Assembly: GCA_028284125.1 (NCBI GenBank)
Contig: JANQSI010000017.1
Span: 62,001 to 126,000 of the forward strand
Reading direction: 5' to 3'
DNA from: Cyclobacteriaceae bacterium
GTDB lineage: Bacteria; Bacteroidota; Bacteroidia; Cytophagales; Cyclobacteriaceae
Length of the DNA: 64,000 nt
Under the pieces are notes generated by a model, which had not been told where the DNA came from, ran no database searches, and worked only from the letters and a program-made list of their open reading frames with translations. Both the position numbers and the translations under genes were made by a program. Positions 18,375 to 28,035 of the stretch are shown here, one piece after another. Within the stretch, counting starts at the first letter, position 1; every line of letters starts with the position of its first letter.

Positions 18375-19349
18375 ATGCCGCTGAAATTAAAAGACATACA
18401 ATCGCCTGTAGCTGCGGAAATGGTGGAGTTTGAGAAGAAATTTCGCCAATCCATGAAAAGCAGAGTAATGCTGCTTGATAAAATCATGGGCTATATCGTA
18501 AAACGAAAAGGAAAGCAAATGCGGCCCTTGTTTGTTTTTCTCAGCGCTGGAACGGCTGGCCAAATTTCAGAAGCAACTTACCGCGGGGCATCACTGATTG
18601 AACTTTTACATACTGCAACACTGGTCCATGATGATGTCGTTGACGATTCTCACTATCGAAGAGGTTTTTTTTCAATCAATGCGCTATGGAAAAATAAGAT
18701 CGCAGTTCTGGTTGGTGATTTTTTATTGTCCAGAGGGTTAATTCTCTCGATGGATAACGGTGATCATGACTTACTTAGAATTACTACTGAAGCTGTGAAA
18801 GAAATGAGTGAGGGTGAGTTGCTCCAAATGGAAAAGGCCCGGAAACTCGATATCAGCGAGGATGTTTACTATGATGTGATTCGGGCAAAAACTGCGAGTT
18901 TAATCACTTCATGTTGCAGGGTTGGAGCAGCTTCTGCCGGTGCAAATGAAGAAAGCATTGCCAAAATGGGTGAGTTTGGAGAGAATGTGGGAATGGCTTT
19001 TCAAATCAAGGACGATTTGTTTGATTATGGTGCATTCGAAATAGGCAAACCTACGGGTATCGATATTCGGGAGAAAAAAATGACGTTACCGCTCATTCAT
19101 GCTTTGAGCAAAGCTTCCGGGAGTGAAGTGAGAAGGATTAAGAAATTGGTTCGGAAAAGTGAAAAGAAGCCAAAGTTGGTTGGCGAAGTAATTTCATTTG
19201 TTAAAAATTCAGGCGGTATTGATTATGCAACTTCCGTTATGGAGAAATACCACCAAAAAGCAAAAGACATTCTGGCCTCTTTTCCGGAATCGGATTATCG
19301 AAAATCACTGGAAGATCTTGTTCAGTTTACGATTGAGCGAACGAAATAA
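18375..19349 (+). CDS. Polyprenyl diphosphate synthase
   Basis: The 324-residue protein has both aspartate-rich motifs of trans-isoprenyl synthases: HDDVVDD (Asp86, 87, 90) and KDDLFDYG, plus GKQMRPL and GDFLLSRG. It makes a long-chain polyprenyl diphosphate, probably the menaquinone side chain. Chain length is set by residues before the first DDxxD and cannot be fixed by eye. It begins one base after the haloperoxidase stop and is probably cotranscribed with it, although no functional link is evident. Confidence 0.92.
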   Translation: MPLKLKDIQSPVAAEMVEFEKKFRQSMKSRVMLLDKIMGYIVKRKGKQMRPLFVFLSAGTAGQISEATYRGASLIELLHTATLVHDDVVDDSHYRRGFFSINALWKNKIAVLVGDFLLSRGLILSMDNGDHDLLRITTEAVKEMSEGELLQMEKARKLDISEDVYYDVIRAKTASLITSCCRVGAASAGANEESIAKMGEFGENVGMAFQIKDDLFDYGAFEIGKPTGIDIREKKMTLPLIHALSKASGSEVRRIKKLVRKSEKKPKLVGEVISFVKNSGGIDYATSVMEKYHQKAKDILASFPESDYRKSLEDLVQFTIERTK

Positions 19350-19454
19350 ATTAGCTACAAGCTACAAGTCATAAGCCACTAGCAGACCTTTTTATCAATT
19401 ATTGTTTTCTCAGAAAATTAGCAAATGGCTAAGGGCAAAAGCAAAAGGCTACAT

Positions 19455-19462
19455 TAAGTTTG
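19455..19462 (+). promoter_or_regulatory. Candidate -7 promoter element of pgk
   Basis: TAAGTTTG fits the TAnnTTTG consensus and ends 20 bases before the pgk start. The -33 element is not obvious. Confidence 0.35.
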
Positions 19463-19482
19463 CGGCTTAAATCAAATCTCCA

Positions 19483-20667
19483 ATGAAAACCATCTCAGAT
19501 TTCAACTTTCAAGGCAAAAAAGCCCTGATCCGTGTCGATTTTAATGTGCCGTTGAATGACAAACTAGAAGTCACCGATGAAACAAGAATTAATGCGGCAA
19601 TTCCCACTTTGAAAAAAATCCTGGAAGATGGTGGTTCAGCCATTCTAATGAGTCATTTGGGTCGACCGAAAAACGGTCCGGAAGATAAATTCTCATTGAA
19701 ACACATCATCCCAAATCTGTCATCTAAGCTGGGTGTCGAAGTAAAATTCGCCAACGATTGCATCGGAGAAGCTGCTAAAGATCAGGCCGAAGCTTTGCAA
19801 AGCGGAGAGGTTCTTTTATTGGAAAATGTTCGCTTTTATAAAGAAGAAACTGCGGGAGACGAAGCATTTGCAAAACAGCTCGCTTCACTTGGAGACATCT
19901 ACGTGAATGATGCCTTTGGAACGGCGCACCGAGCGCATGCATCAACAACAATTGCTGCCCAGTTCTTCACTGATAAATGCTGCGGATTTGTGATGCAACA
20001 GGAATTGGAAAACGCTCAAAAAGTCTTAGAGAATTCTGAACGACCATTCACAGCAATTATGGGTGGGGCTAAGATCTCAGATAAGATTCTAATCATTGAA
20101 AAGTTGCTCGACAAAGTAGATCATCTCATCATTGGAGGTGGAATGAGTTACACATTTTTCAAAGCAATCGGCGGTCAAATCGGAAACTCATTGGTAGAAG
20201 AAGACAAAGTTTCCTTAGCAAAAGACCTGATTGAAAAAGCAAAAGAAAAGGGAGTTGACCTTCAACTGCCAAAAGATTCCATCATCGCTGATGATTTCAA
20301 TAATGAGGCAAGTAAGGAGACGGCAGATAATTACAGCATTCCTAATGGCTGGATGGGCCTTGATATTGGGCCAGAAGCTCGAGCTGTATTTTCGTCAGTC
20401 ATTGAAAAATCCAAGACCGTGCTTTGGAATGGCCCAATGGGTGTATTCGAAATGAGCAATTTCTCAGAAGGCACCAACGAAATTGCCAAAGCTGTAGTTC
20501 AAGCGACTGAAAATGGTGGTTTTTCGCTCATTGGAGGTGGAGATTCTGCTGCAGCTGTTAACAATATCGGATATGGGGATCAAGTATCCTATGTATCTAC
20601 TGGAGGTGGGGCACTTTTGGAATACATGGAGGGGAAAGTGTTGCCGGGAGTAGCTGCATTGGGATAA
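19483..20667 (+). CDS. pgk: Phosphoglycerate kinase
   Basis: The 394-residue protein has normal length for PGK. It shows the N-terminal substrate-binding segment [27 protein letters not shown], the [12 protein letters not shown] segment, [10 protein letters not shown], and the C-terminal GGGDSAAA nucleotide loop. It transfers phosphate from 1,3-bisphosphoglycerate to ADP in glycolysis and works in reverse in gluconeogenesis. It is preceded by a 133-base gap with a possible TAnnTTTG promoter and stands alone. Confidence 0.98.
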   Translation: MKTISDFNFQGKKALIRVDFNVPLNDKLEVTDETRINAAIPTLKKILEDGGSAILMSHLGRPKNGPEDKFSLKHIIPNLSSKLGVEVKFANDCIGEAAKDQAEALQSGEVLLLENVRFYKEETAGDEAFAKQLASLGDIYVNDAFGTAHRAHASTTIAAQFFTDKCCGFVMQQELENAQKVLENSERPFTAIMGGAKISDKILIIEKLLDKVDHLIIGGGMSYTFFKAIGGQIGNSLVEEDKVSLAKDLIEKAKEKGVDLQLPKDSIIADDFNNEASKETADNYSIPNGWMGLDIGPEARAVFSSVIEKSKTVLWNGPMGVFEMSNFSEGTNEIAKAVVQATENGGFSLIGGGDSAAAVNNIGYGDQVSYVSTGGGALLEYMEGKVLPGVAALG

Positions 20668-20760
20668 TTTCTATTATTATCAAAGCCTCTCCTTTATTGT
20701 AGCAATTTTGCCTTTCGTGGAATTGCTATCATAAGTCAGTTAAGCAACATACAAACTCTA

Positions 20761-20768
20761 TATATTTG
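20761..20768 (+). promoter_or_regulatory. Candidate -7 promoter element
   Basis: TATATTTG matches TAnnTTTG 29 bases upstream of the start at 20798. A -33 element is not clear. Confidence 0.4.
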
Positions 20769-20797
20769 GTTTAAGCTAACTAACTAGCACCTCAAGC

Positions 20798-21973
20798 ATG
20801 TTCAAAAAATCGGCCATTCTTTTTTTGGCAATTCTTGGCTATAAAAGTTTCGGTCAAATTGATTTCGAAAAAGGCTATTTCATCAACAACGAAGGAAACA
20901 AAGTCGATTGCTTGATAAAAAATCTTGATTGGAAAAACAATCCTGACAGGTTCCAATACAAGTTAACGGAACTGGATGAAGCTCAAATCATGACTATTAT
21001 TGGAGTAAAGGAATTCGGTATAACGAATTCTTCCAAATATGTACGCAGGACTGTTAACATAGACGAATCCAGTAATAATCCAAATGAACTGACCAATTCA
21101 AGTAATCCTATTTTCAAAAAGGAACAAGTTCTTTTGAAAGTGCTGGTTGAAGGCAAAGCAAATCTATACTCCTATGAAGATGGCAACCTTCGAAGATTCT
21201 TATTCCAAACTGATGTTGTGGGTGCTGAACAATTAATTTATAAACGCTACTTAACGAATGACTCTCGGGTGGCAACAAATAACAAATTTAAACAGCAGCT
21301 GCAAAGCTATTTGCAATGCGATGGTTTGGAAACAAACGATTATGAGAGTGTCAGTTATTCTCAAAGTTCTTTGATAAAACTCTTCATTAAATATAATTCT
21401 TGTCAAAATTCGGATTTTGTCAATTTCGAAGAAAAGAAGTCAGATCAAGAGCCAATAAGTGCAACATTAAGAATAGGAGCTAACTCTTCTTCACTGGAAT
21501 CGAATTTTGTAAACTCTGTTGATTACGGTAGTCAAATTAGATTTAGACTTGGAGTAGAAGGAGAATTTCCATTGACATTCAATAAAAATAAGTGGGCGGT
21601 CATTGTGGAGCCAAGTTATCAAACATACAAGGAAGAATCCACCATTGGGTCTAGAACAATTACTGTTGATTATGAGTCATTAGATATCCCTGTCGGCATA
21701 AGACATTATTTCTACTTAAGCGCCGATTCCAAAGTCTTCGTAAACGGGTCATTTGCCTTCTCTTTTGCTCTTAATTCTAAAATTTCTATATCGAATTCAT
21801 TTGTTGAACTAAACACTGTTGGGTATTGGGCTTTTGGGGTTGGTTACAAAAAGAACAATAAGTATAGTTTGGAATTAAGACAAGGTTTGACCCGAGATCT
21901 TAATAGAAAGCTTATAAATGTACAATCAGATTTCAAGGCTTTTTCAGTGATTTTTGGATACAGAATCTTCTAA
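20798..21973 (+). CDS. Secreted protein with C-terminal outer-membrane beta-barrel-like region
   Basis: The 391-residue protein has a signal peptide ending SFGQ (about residue 19). Residues 20-175 form a domain seen in many Bacteroidota hypothetical proteins (GYFINNEGNKVDCLIKNLDW, SRYxRRTVNID-type strands, YLQCDGL). Residues 210-391 have alternating aromatic and hydrophobic strands (LRIGANSS, FRLGVEGEFPL, WAFGVGYKKNNKYSLELRQG) ending in F, typical of a small outer membrane barrel. The function is unknown. It is probably an outer membrane protein of about 170-residue barrel with an N-terminal soluble domain. Confidence 0.7.
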   Translation: MFKKSAILFLAILGYKSFGQIDFEKGYFINNEGNKVDCLIKNLDWKNNPDRFQYKLTELDEAQIMTIIGVKEFGITNSSKYVRRTVNIDESSNNPNELTNSSNPIFKKEQVLLKVLVEGKANLYSYEDGNLRRFLFQTDVVGAEQLIYKRYLTNDSRVATNNKFKQQLQSYLQCDGLETNDYESVSYSQSSLIKLFIKYNSCQNSDFVNFEEKKSDQEPISATLRIGANSSSLESNFVNSVDYGSQIRFRLGVEGEFPLTFNKNKWAVIVEPSYQTYKEESTIGSRTITVDYESLDIPVGIRHYFYLSADSKVFVNGSFAFSFALNSKISISNSFVELNTVGYWAFGVGYKKNNKYSLELRQGLTRDLNRKLINVQSDFKAFSVIFGYRIF

Positions 21974-22208
21974 GATCATTTTGAATTTCTTATCTGAGTT
22001 TCCTTCCGTGCGAAACCCTTGACGAAGATTAATCAAATTTCCTTTTTCTTATTCAGCAACGGGGCATACTAACTGGTTGGGTTTCGCTTGTTCGGGTTAG
22101 TCACTTGACTTATATGACAAACAATCAATTCCCCAACCTCCTACAGTTTTCATGCAGCGAATTTGTCATTAAAACAGTCTTGCTTGTAAAGACCAAAATA
22201 AATTCATC

Positions 22209-22949
22209 ATGAAAAAATATCTTAAAGCCATACCATTGTTGCTACTCATAAATTGTGACATCCAAAATGATGATGTCAAGCCAGAGTTGCAGGATTTCGG
22301 TACTTTCGACATTTACACAGTCAAGGATTCAGAAACCGTCGCTGACTTACAAGCATTACTTGGCGAGAACTACTCAGAAAACATCGAGTTAAGTGTTTCG
22401 CCAACTGCCGGAAACGCAGAAATCCTGTGCGATAACCAGTTTTTACAATACACGCCATCAGGAGCCTTGCAAAATGATCAAGCGGTGCTTTCCGTAAGCA
22501 ACGATGAATCACAAACCATAGGATATGCCACACTCAATGTGAATCCAAAGGAAGGCAACTGCACCTTCGGAGGACAAAGTGATCACATCGTGATTGAGCT
22601 TGGCGAGACAGGCACACTAAATCTTACCGAAAATGACGGCATCTGTTTTAATGCTGAAATTGGAGGGAGTGTCGCAATTTTTGACTGGACTTGCGATAGC
22701 GAAGAGTTTGAGTTCTGGGACATCATAGATGCCTCAAGAGATCCCGACACGGATGATCTCATTCTAGCTATCACTCCAACATCAACAGGTCGGTTCCAAT
22801 TCATCTACAGCGTTTGCTATGGACTTGCTGGTGGTGTTGGCCTTGGTGGCGGAACCTTGAGTTCAGAAGATCTTCCACACAAGGCAAGTGAAGTTTGTGA
22901 TTTCTACGGTACCGCGTTAGTCACTATTGATGTAGTAGCCACCAACTAA
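22209..22949 (+). CDS. Hypothetical lipoprotein
   Basis: The 246-residue protein has a short signal with a Cys at residue 16 (LLLLINC), so it is probably a lipoprotein. The rest is acidic and beta-rich with several Cys residues (LCDNQFLQYTP, GNCTFGG, NDGICFNAE, WTCDSEEFEFW, VCDFYG), suggesting Ig- or cadherin-like domains held by disulfides. No enzyme motif is seen. It lies 31 bases upstream of the ECF sigma gene on the same strand and may be part of that operon. Confidence 0.65.
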   Translation: MKKYLKAIPLLLLINCDIQNDDVKPELQDFGTFDIYTVKDSETVADLQALLGENYSENIELSVSPTAGNAEILCDNQFLQYTPSGALQNDQAVLSVSNDESQTIGYATLNVNPKEGNCTFGGQSDHIVIELGETGTLNLTENDGICFNAEIGGSVAIFDWTCDSEEFEFWDIIDASRDPDTDDLILAITPTSTGRFQFIYSVCYGLAGGVGLGGGTLSSEDLPHKASEVCDFYGTALVTIDVVATN

Positions 22950-22980
22950 AACTAAATCTTATGATTCAGGTACAGATCAG

Positions 22981-23532
22981 ATGACGTCTCAACAGATCAT
23001 TGCTGGTTGTCGAAAGAATCGACGAAAGGAGCAGAATGCCCTGCACGACAGATACAAGGATAAAGTCATGGGTATTTGTCTAAGGTTCGCCAGGAGCGAA
23101 GACGAGGCTAAGGATTTGTGCCAGGAATCATTTATGAAAATTTTCAAGAGTTTGAAATCTGCAAGGAAGATTGAAAATCTTGAAAGTTGGATTCATCGGA
23201 TCACGGTTAATCATGCCATCGATGATTACAACAAGTTAAAAAGACGGATTGACTCAGAACCTTTTAATCAAGAAGAACAACCTTGGTTTGAGGATGAAAA
23301 AACAATCATTGAACGTCTTGATACCATCCATTTACTGGAAATTATCAATCGACTTCCGACAGGATTTCGCATGATTTTCAACCTGTATATGATTGATGGA
23401 TTCAGTCACGAAGAGATTGCTGGAAAACTTCAAATTTCCACAAGCACTTCAAGATCCCAACTAACCAGAGCAAAGAGAATGGTGAAAAACGAATTAAAGA
23501 AAATTGATATGTCTTATGAAAAAGCTATCTGA
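22981..23532 (+). CDS. ECF RNA polymerase sigma factor
   Basis: The 183-residue protein has ECF sigma regions 2 and 4. Region 2 contains RFARSEDEAKDLCQESFMKIFKSLKS and the LESWIHRITVNHAIDDYNK helix. Region 4 is LPTGFRMIFNLYMIDGFSHEEIAGKLQISTSTSRSQLTRAKRMVK. It directs RNA polymerase to a specific set of promoters. The next gene overlaps its 3' end by 17 bases and looks like its membrane partner. Confidence 0.93.
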   Translation: MTSQQIIAGCRKNRRKEQNALHDRYKDKVMGICLRFARSEDEAKDLCQESFMKIFKSLKSARKIENLESWIHRITVNHAIDDYNKLKRRIDSEPFNQEEQPWFEDEKTIIERLDTIHLLEIINRLPTGFRMIFNLYMIDGFSHEEIAGKLQISTSTSRSQLTRAKRMVKNELKKIDMSYEKAI

Positions 23533-24766
23533 GAAGGAAATTCAACGTCTGCTCCAATCCAAGTTTGAGGATTTTAAGGCTCCAACACCAGACAATTCCT
23601 GGGCTAAGCTAAATGAGGCGCTTGACACGGTGGGTAGTCAGGGGGCGGTTCTTAATTATGTGAAGTTAGGATTCGCAGCTCTTGTGAGCATTGGTTTGTT
23701 GTTTTGGTATTTTCAAGATACGGAATCCGGTGATTTGAAAGTTCAGAATTTGACACAGTCGAGTCCAGTCGAAAAAGAAATGAGCAATTCGGTAACAAAC
23801 GAAGAATTGGTAGCTAGTAGAGAAACTGAGTCAACAATTGGCTCCACTCCTGAGAACCAGGGCAAGTCTTCTACATCAATAGTTTCAAATACCGATACAG
23901 GCACTCCACAGATCAATCAGAATTTAGGATTAATTCTTCCAGAAGATGAGTTTACTAGCTCAAAAGAAGAATTAAACTTGGTTTCCAATCCAAAAAATCC
24001 AGCGAGAACAATTACTAAGTCAGAAATCAACAGAACGGATTTCGGTGAATTAGCTTCCACCAGATCTGGGCTTTTAGCGACAATCTCTCCCTACCGATTC
24101 AGAGCAGAACAGGTTCCAATTGATTCAAATACAGTCATTAACAAAAACTCAGAATTGTTTTTTGATCTCTCTTCATTTCTACTATACGATCGGCTAATCC
24201 CAAATCAGAATGATGCACTTTTCTTTGAAAACATCAATTCTGATTTGAGTTTGGCTGATAGAATCGGGCTCAAAACCAAATTTGGTCTCGTCAAACCAGT
24301 CAGCTCATTAATTGATATGGAGCTGGGAGTAAGCTATCTTCTGCTTCAAAGGAATTTGACTTACAACTATCAGAATGCGATTCTTGATCAGGTTCAAAAC
24401 GGTCAATCAAATACTACCAATGAAAATTCTGGTGAAAAATCTGCCGTGCATGGTTTGGGAATTAGCCTAGGCTTACAACATAAAATTGGAAACAAACCTT
24501 ACTACCAGTCCATTGGTCTTTCCATGGATGTAGCAAGAATGCTGAGTTCCAAAGTTATTCAGGTAGGTGACGCCAATCGAGAAGTATTTGCCGAATACCA
24601 ACAGTTCATCAACCTGTCTTATCTCACGAAACGAAGTTTATCAGATCGCTACTTTCTCAGAATCCAGCCCTATTTGACTTATGCGCTATCACGAACACTT
24701 CCTGAAGCTCCAATTCAAATGAAGCCATTTGGTGGTGGTATTACCATAGGGTTAGGTCGCAAATAG
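23516..24766 (+). CDS. Anti-sigma-like membrane protein with C-terminal barrel-like domain
   Basis: The frame opens at a TTG at 23504, but the ATG at 23516 is chosen; it overlaps the sigma gene by 17 bases. The 416-residue protein has a short cytoplasmic part with SKFEDFKAPTPDNSWAKLNEAL (a pattern common before transmembrane helices in proteins encoded next to ECF sigma genes), one transmembrane helix near residues 48-63, and a long Ser/Thr/Asn-rich linker. The C-terminal half has amphipathic strands (MELGVSYLLLQ, LGISLGLQHKI, FLRIQPYLTYAL, GGGITIGLGRK). It probably restrains the sigma factor, with a periplasmic sensing domain; this role is inferred from position and topology. Confidence 0.7.
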   Translation: MKKLSEKEIQRLLQSKFEDFKAPTPDNSWAKLNEALDTVGSQGAVLNYVKLGFAALVSIGLLFWYFQDTESGDLKVQNLTQSSPVEKEMSNSVTNEELVASRETESTIGSTPENQGKSSTSIVSNTDTGTPQINQNLGLILPEDEFTSSKEELNLVSNPKNPARTITKSEINRTDFGELASTRSGLLATISPYRFRAEQVPIDSNTVINKNSELFFDLSSFLLYDRLIPNQNDALFFENINSDLSLADRIGLKTKFGLVKPVSSLIDMELGVSYLLLQRNLTYNYQNAILDQVQNGQSNTTNENSGEKSAVHGLGISLGLQHKIGNKPYYQSIGLSMDVARMLSSKVIQVGDANREVFAEYQQFINLSYLTKRSLSDRYFLRIQPYLTYALSRTLPEAPIQMKPFGGGITIGLGRK

Positions 24767-24773
24767 TTCGAGA

Positions 24774-26654
24774 CTATTTAAGTGAGTAAATCCCGTTTTG
24801 CTCAGTAACCAATCCGTCTTCTAACAGGATTCGTATTTGGGTCAAGATCTGTTCTTCCGAGTAAGAACTTAGTTGAGTTTTAAGCTCTGAAAATGAACGT
24901 GATTTGACCACCAAGATATCTTTTACACGGTCAGTGGTTAGTTCTTGATGCGTACGTTTCGATAAATCATTATCACAGATACCACAGATTTCCCCAGGTT
25001 CTTCATCAAAATAACGTTGGAAAACATTGGTTCGACATTGATCGGTTAACATGTAATCAATAACTGCCTGGGCCTTTTCGATGGCCAAATTCTTTCGCCA
25101 CTCGATCTGCTGATTATCGATGGGAAGATTTTCAACATCTTGTCTGGGCGTCAAAAAAGTGATGCGTTGTGAATCCGATGAAGGCTGATAGTCAATTACC
25201 TTTTGATCATGCAAAAATTGAAGCCATTGCCTGACCTGCTTTGCATCGGTTTTTAACAAAGCGGCAATTTCTCTTTCCTTGATCGGGATATAGTTTGCAA
25301 AAAGCTCGCCCCCGTACAATCGCATCAAACTTTTCAAAATAGGATCCAATTTCGGATTAGCTACTTGGTAGGTGTAGATCTCAGGCTTTTCTAAAATGAA
25401 GCTCACTCGCGACTGCTCATAAAATCCATCGCTGAGTTGGATCAATCCTTCATCGGACAGTTTTTTCAAGGCTGAAAAAGTAACGACTGATGGAAGGTTG
25501 TAGGTTTTGGTGAACTGCTCAAAATGAAAGTCAAAGCTGGAAAATGACTGACTACCTATAGCCAGCTTGTAGTAGTTCGCCAATGCCTGATAGGTGCGTT
25601 TTAGTTCCTCCTTACTCACCACAGATCTTTCGGCTCGCTTCTTCAATTCTTTCGTGTCCTGGTCATGGTGTAGTGCTACCGCATAGGCTTTTTTCTCGTC
25701 TCTTCCCGCCCTTCCAGCTTCCTGGTAATAAGCTTCCAAGGTATCCGGAAGGTCCATATGAACAACCGTTCTAACATCCGGCTTGTCAATGCCCATTCCA
25801 AAGGCATTGGTAGCAACAACAACCCGAGTTTTGTTTTCTATCCAGGCTGCCTGACGTTGATCACGCTCTTTTCCACCCAACCCAGCATGATAAAAGGTGG
25901 ATGTGATTCCGTTTCGATTTAGGAAATCAGAAATCTCTTTCGTGCGCTTTCTGCTCCGCACATAAACAACACTCGAACCTTTGACATTCTCCAGAATCTC
26001 GACCAGCTTTTGTTGCTTGCTTTCCAACTTAAAGACTGAATACGACAGGTTGGCCCGTGCAAAACTCTTTTGAAAAATCTGGCAATCCTTGAGTTCAAGT
26101 TTTGAGACAATGTCCTCCTTCACTGCTTTGGTTGCAGTAGCGGTCAGCGCAATCGTTCGGGAAATTCCAACCTCCTTTTTGAAATCAGCGATCTGAAGAT
26201 ATGGTGGCCGAAAATCATAACCCCATTGGGAAATACAGTGAGCTTCATCGATGGCTAACAAACCAATTTTCATTTGCCTGGCTCGCTCAACAAAAAGCTC
26301 GGTTTTGAGTCGTTCAGGAGAGACATATAAAAACTTGGTTTCTCCGTAAATGCAATTATCCAGTGTAATGTCGATCTCTCGTTTGCTCATGCCTGAATAG
26401 ATAGCTGTCGCATTCACACCACGATCCCTCAACTGTTGCACCTGGTCTTTCATTAACGCAATTAAAGGAGATACAACAATGCAAATTCCTTCCAAACAAA
26501 GTGCCGGGACCTGGAAGCAGACTGATTTTCCTCCGCCTGTCGGAAGCAGTGCCAACGTATCATTTCCATCCAACACTAACTGAATGATCTCTTCCTGTAG
26601 TGGACGGAAGGAATCGTAATTCCAGTAGTGTTTGAGTACTTGATGTGGAGTCAT
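24774..26654 (-). CDS. recQ: RecQ family ATP-dependent DNA helicase
   Basis: The 626-residue protein has superfamily 2 helicase motifs: TGGGKSVCFQVPAL (Walker A), IDEAHCISQWGYDFRPPY (DEAH and RecQ aromatic loop), ALTATAT, and ATNAFGMGIDKPDVR with QEAGRAGRDEK. A RecQ zinc-binding segment with Cys residues (DQCRTNV, ICGICDND) follows. No HRDC domain can be recognised; the C-terminus is a short winged-helix-like region. It unwinds DNA 3' to 5' in recombination and repair. The shorter form suggests a second RecQ paralogue may exist elsewhere. It converges on the preceding gene with a 7-base gap. Confidence 0.92.
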   Translation of the reverse strand: MTPHQVLKHYWNYDSFRPLQEEIIQLVLDGNDTLALLPTGGGKSVCFQVPALCLEGICIVVSPLIALMKDQVQQLRDRGVNATAIYSGMSKREIDITLDNCIYGETKFLYVSPERLKTELFVERARQMKIGLLAIDEAHCISQWGYDFRPPYLQIADFKKEVGISRTIALTATATKAVKEDIVSKLELKDCQIFQKSFARANLSYSVFKLESKQQKLVEILENVKGSSVVYVRSRKRTKEISDFLNRNGITSTFYHAGLGGKERDQRQAAWIENKTRVVVATNAFGMGIDKPDVRTVVHMDLPDTLEAYYQEAGRAGRDEKKAYAVALHHDQDTKELKKRAERSVVSKEELKRTYQALANYYKLAIGSQSFSSFDFHFEQFTKTYNLPSVVTFSALKKLSDEGLIQLSDGFYEQSRVSFILEKPEIYTYQVANPKLDPILKSLMRLYGGELFANYIPIKEREIAALLKTDAKQVRQWLQFLHDQKVIDYQPSSDSQRITFLTPRQDVENLPIDNQQIEWRKNLAIEKAQAVIDYMLTDQCRTNVFQRYFDEEPGEICGICDNDLSKRTHQELTTDRVKDILVVKSRSFSELKTQLSSYSEEQILTQIRILLEDGLVTEQNGIYSLK

Positions 26655-26896
26655 AGTTCGCCATCAAAGGTATCAATTGGGGAGGTTAGATTCGACAAAA
26701 CAATTCATGACCCGTATCAAACTTATAGTGGATTATTGTAATTGACAAGGAAATCAAGAGTCACTCGAAAGGTTGTGTATATCAGGACAAGAGGGGATCT
26801 ACAAGAGATTTTTTTAGACATAACGCAGTATCTTTCCCGATATAAAGGTGTTATGATCAATTCCCTTAATTCAAGATTCACCTCAAAAAAAGAAAT

Positions 26897-27904
26897 ATGA
26901 AATCTACACTTATAATTCTATTTAGTCTTTATCTAACTCAGATAGGATATTCACAGGAGCTTTTTTCACCAAATGGAACTGTTGGAAACTCATCCACTAG
27001 CAACGTCGGCATTGGCACGAGTTCGCCAGATAAGAAACTATCTGTTTATTCTAGCGAAAGCGCAATCGTCAGATTTCATCATTCTGGATCATCAACGATA
27101 AGTGGCTATAGACTTGGAAGGTCCGGATCATTTGGAGATATTATCAACTTATCATCTGGATTTGGAATTGGGGCTGGAACATCTTCTGGGAACCTACCTT
27201 TAAGTTCTCAAAATACAAGCCATGTGGATTTATTCATTAACGGCTCAACAAATAATGTTGGTATTGGCACTACAAATCCAGATGCTAAATTGGACGTTTA
27301 CGGCGAAATCAAATTGAACGGTGGTGCTCAAGGACTCAGTATTTCAAACCTAACTGGTTCAGAACAAGGGTACGGAAACTTCATTAACTACGGAGGAATC
27401 GCGATTAATGGAAATAGTGGAAGCAACAGGCAAATGTTTATGTTCTCTGACGGCTCTACAAATCATAATATATTCACCGTCGTAAGTAGCACGGATGCCG
27501 GTGTGACTTGGAACCCTCGTTTTATTATTAAACAAACCGGAGGTGTTGGGATTGGGACAACTTCCTTAGGTACTCACGAACTAGCAGTGGAAGGAACTAT
27601 CGGAGCACGTGAAATCAAAGTAGAAGCAAGCGGCTGGTCCGACTTTGTATTTCAGCACGACTATGATTTACAAACTCTTGAAGAAGTAGAACAACACATA
27701 GCAGAGAAAGGGCATCTACCAGAAATACCAAGTGAAGCCGAAGTAATTGAAAATGGTATCAACTTAGGGGAAATGAATGCCAAGTTGCTTCAGAAGATTG
27801 AGGAACTGACACTTTACATGATCGACATAGACAAGCGTGTGAAAGAACTTGAAACTGAAAATCAAGAACTGAAAGAAAAGGTAACAAGCCTTGAAAACGA
27901 TTAA
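26897..27904 (+). CDS. Secreted fibre-like protein with C-terminal coiled coil
   Basis: The 335-residue protein has a signal peptide ending GYSQ (about residue 20). Three NVGIGTxxP-type repeats (near residues 35, 125 and 225) each precede LSVY/LDVYGEI/LAVEGTI-like strands. The C-terminal 60 residues carry HLPEIPSEAEV and an NxxLLQKIEELTLYMIDIDKRVKELE coiled coil. This layout is frequent in Bacteroidota and resembles phage tail-fibre and intramolecular chaperone ends, but the catalytic Ser/Lys of a self-cleaving S74 chaperone was not identified. It probably trimerises on the cell surface. An attC-like hairpin follows 6 bases after the stop. Confidence 0.7.
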   Translation: MKSTLIILFSLYLTQIGYSQELFSPNGTVGNSSTSNVGIGTSSPDKKLSVYSSESAIVRFHHSGSSTISGYRLGRSGSFGDIINLSSGFGIGAGTSSGNLPLSSQNTSHVDLFINGSTNNVGIGTTNPDAKLDVYGEIKLNGGAQGLSISNLTGSEQGYGNFINYGGIAINGNSGSNRQMFMFSDGSTNHNIFTVVSSTDAGVTWNPRFIIKQTGGVGIGTTSLGTHELAVEGTIGAREIKVEASGWSDFVFQHDYDLQTLEEVEQHIAEKGHLPEIPSEAEVIENGINLGEMNAKLLQKIEELTLYMIDIDKRVKELETENQELKEKVTSLEND

Positions 27905-27910
27905 AGATTA

Positions 27911-28021
27911 TAACAAACACTAAAATGAATATGCGAACTGAGTTCTCTGAGAAAATATTGCAAACCGGCAGCCGCATAGCTCCCTGACAACTAGGACGAT
28001 ACTCATTTTAAATAAACGTTA
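27911..28021. repeat. attC-like inverted structure
   Basis: Outer arms TAAC (27911-27914) and GTTA (28018-28021) are separated by 6 and 7 unpaired bases from inner arms TAAAATGA (27921-27928) and TCATTTTA (28003-28010). A third short stem is ATGCG (27931-27935) with CGCAT (27973-27977). The R box/spacer/L box order and the AAC...GTT ends resemble integron attC sites. It fills the gap between the genes at 26897 and 28036. No integrase is in the window. Confidence 0.45.
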
Positions 28022-28035
28022 CCCACCTATCACAA

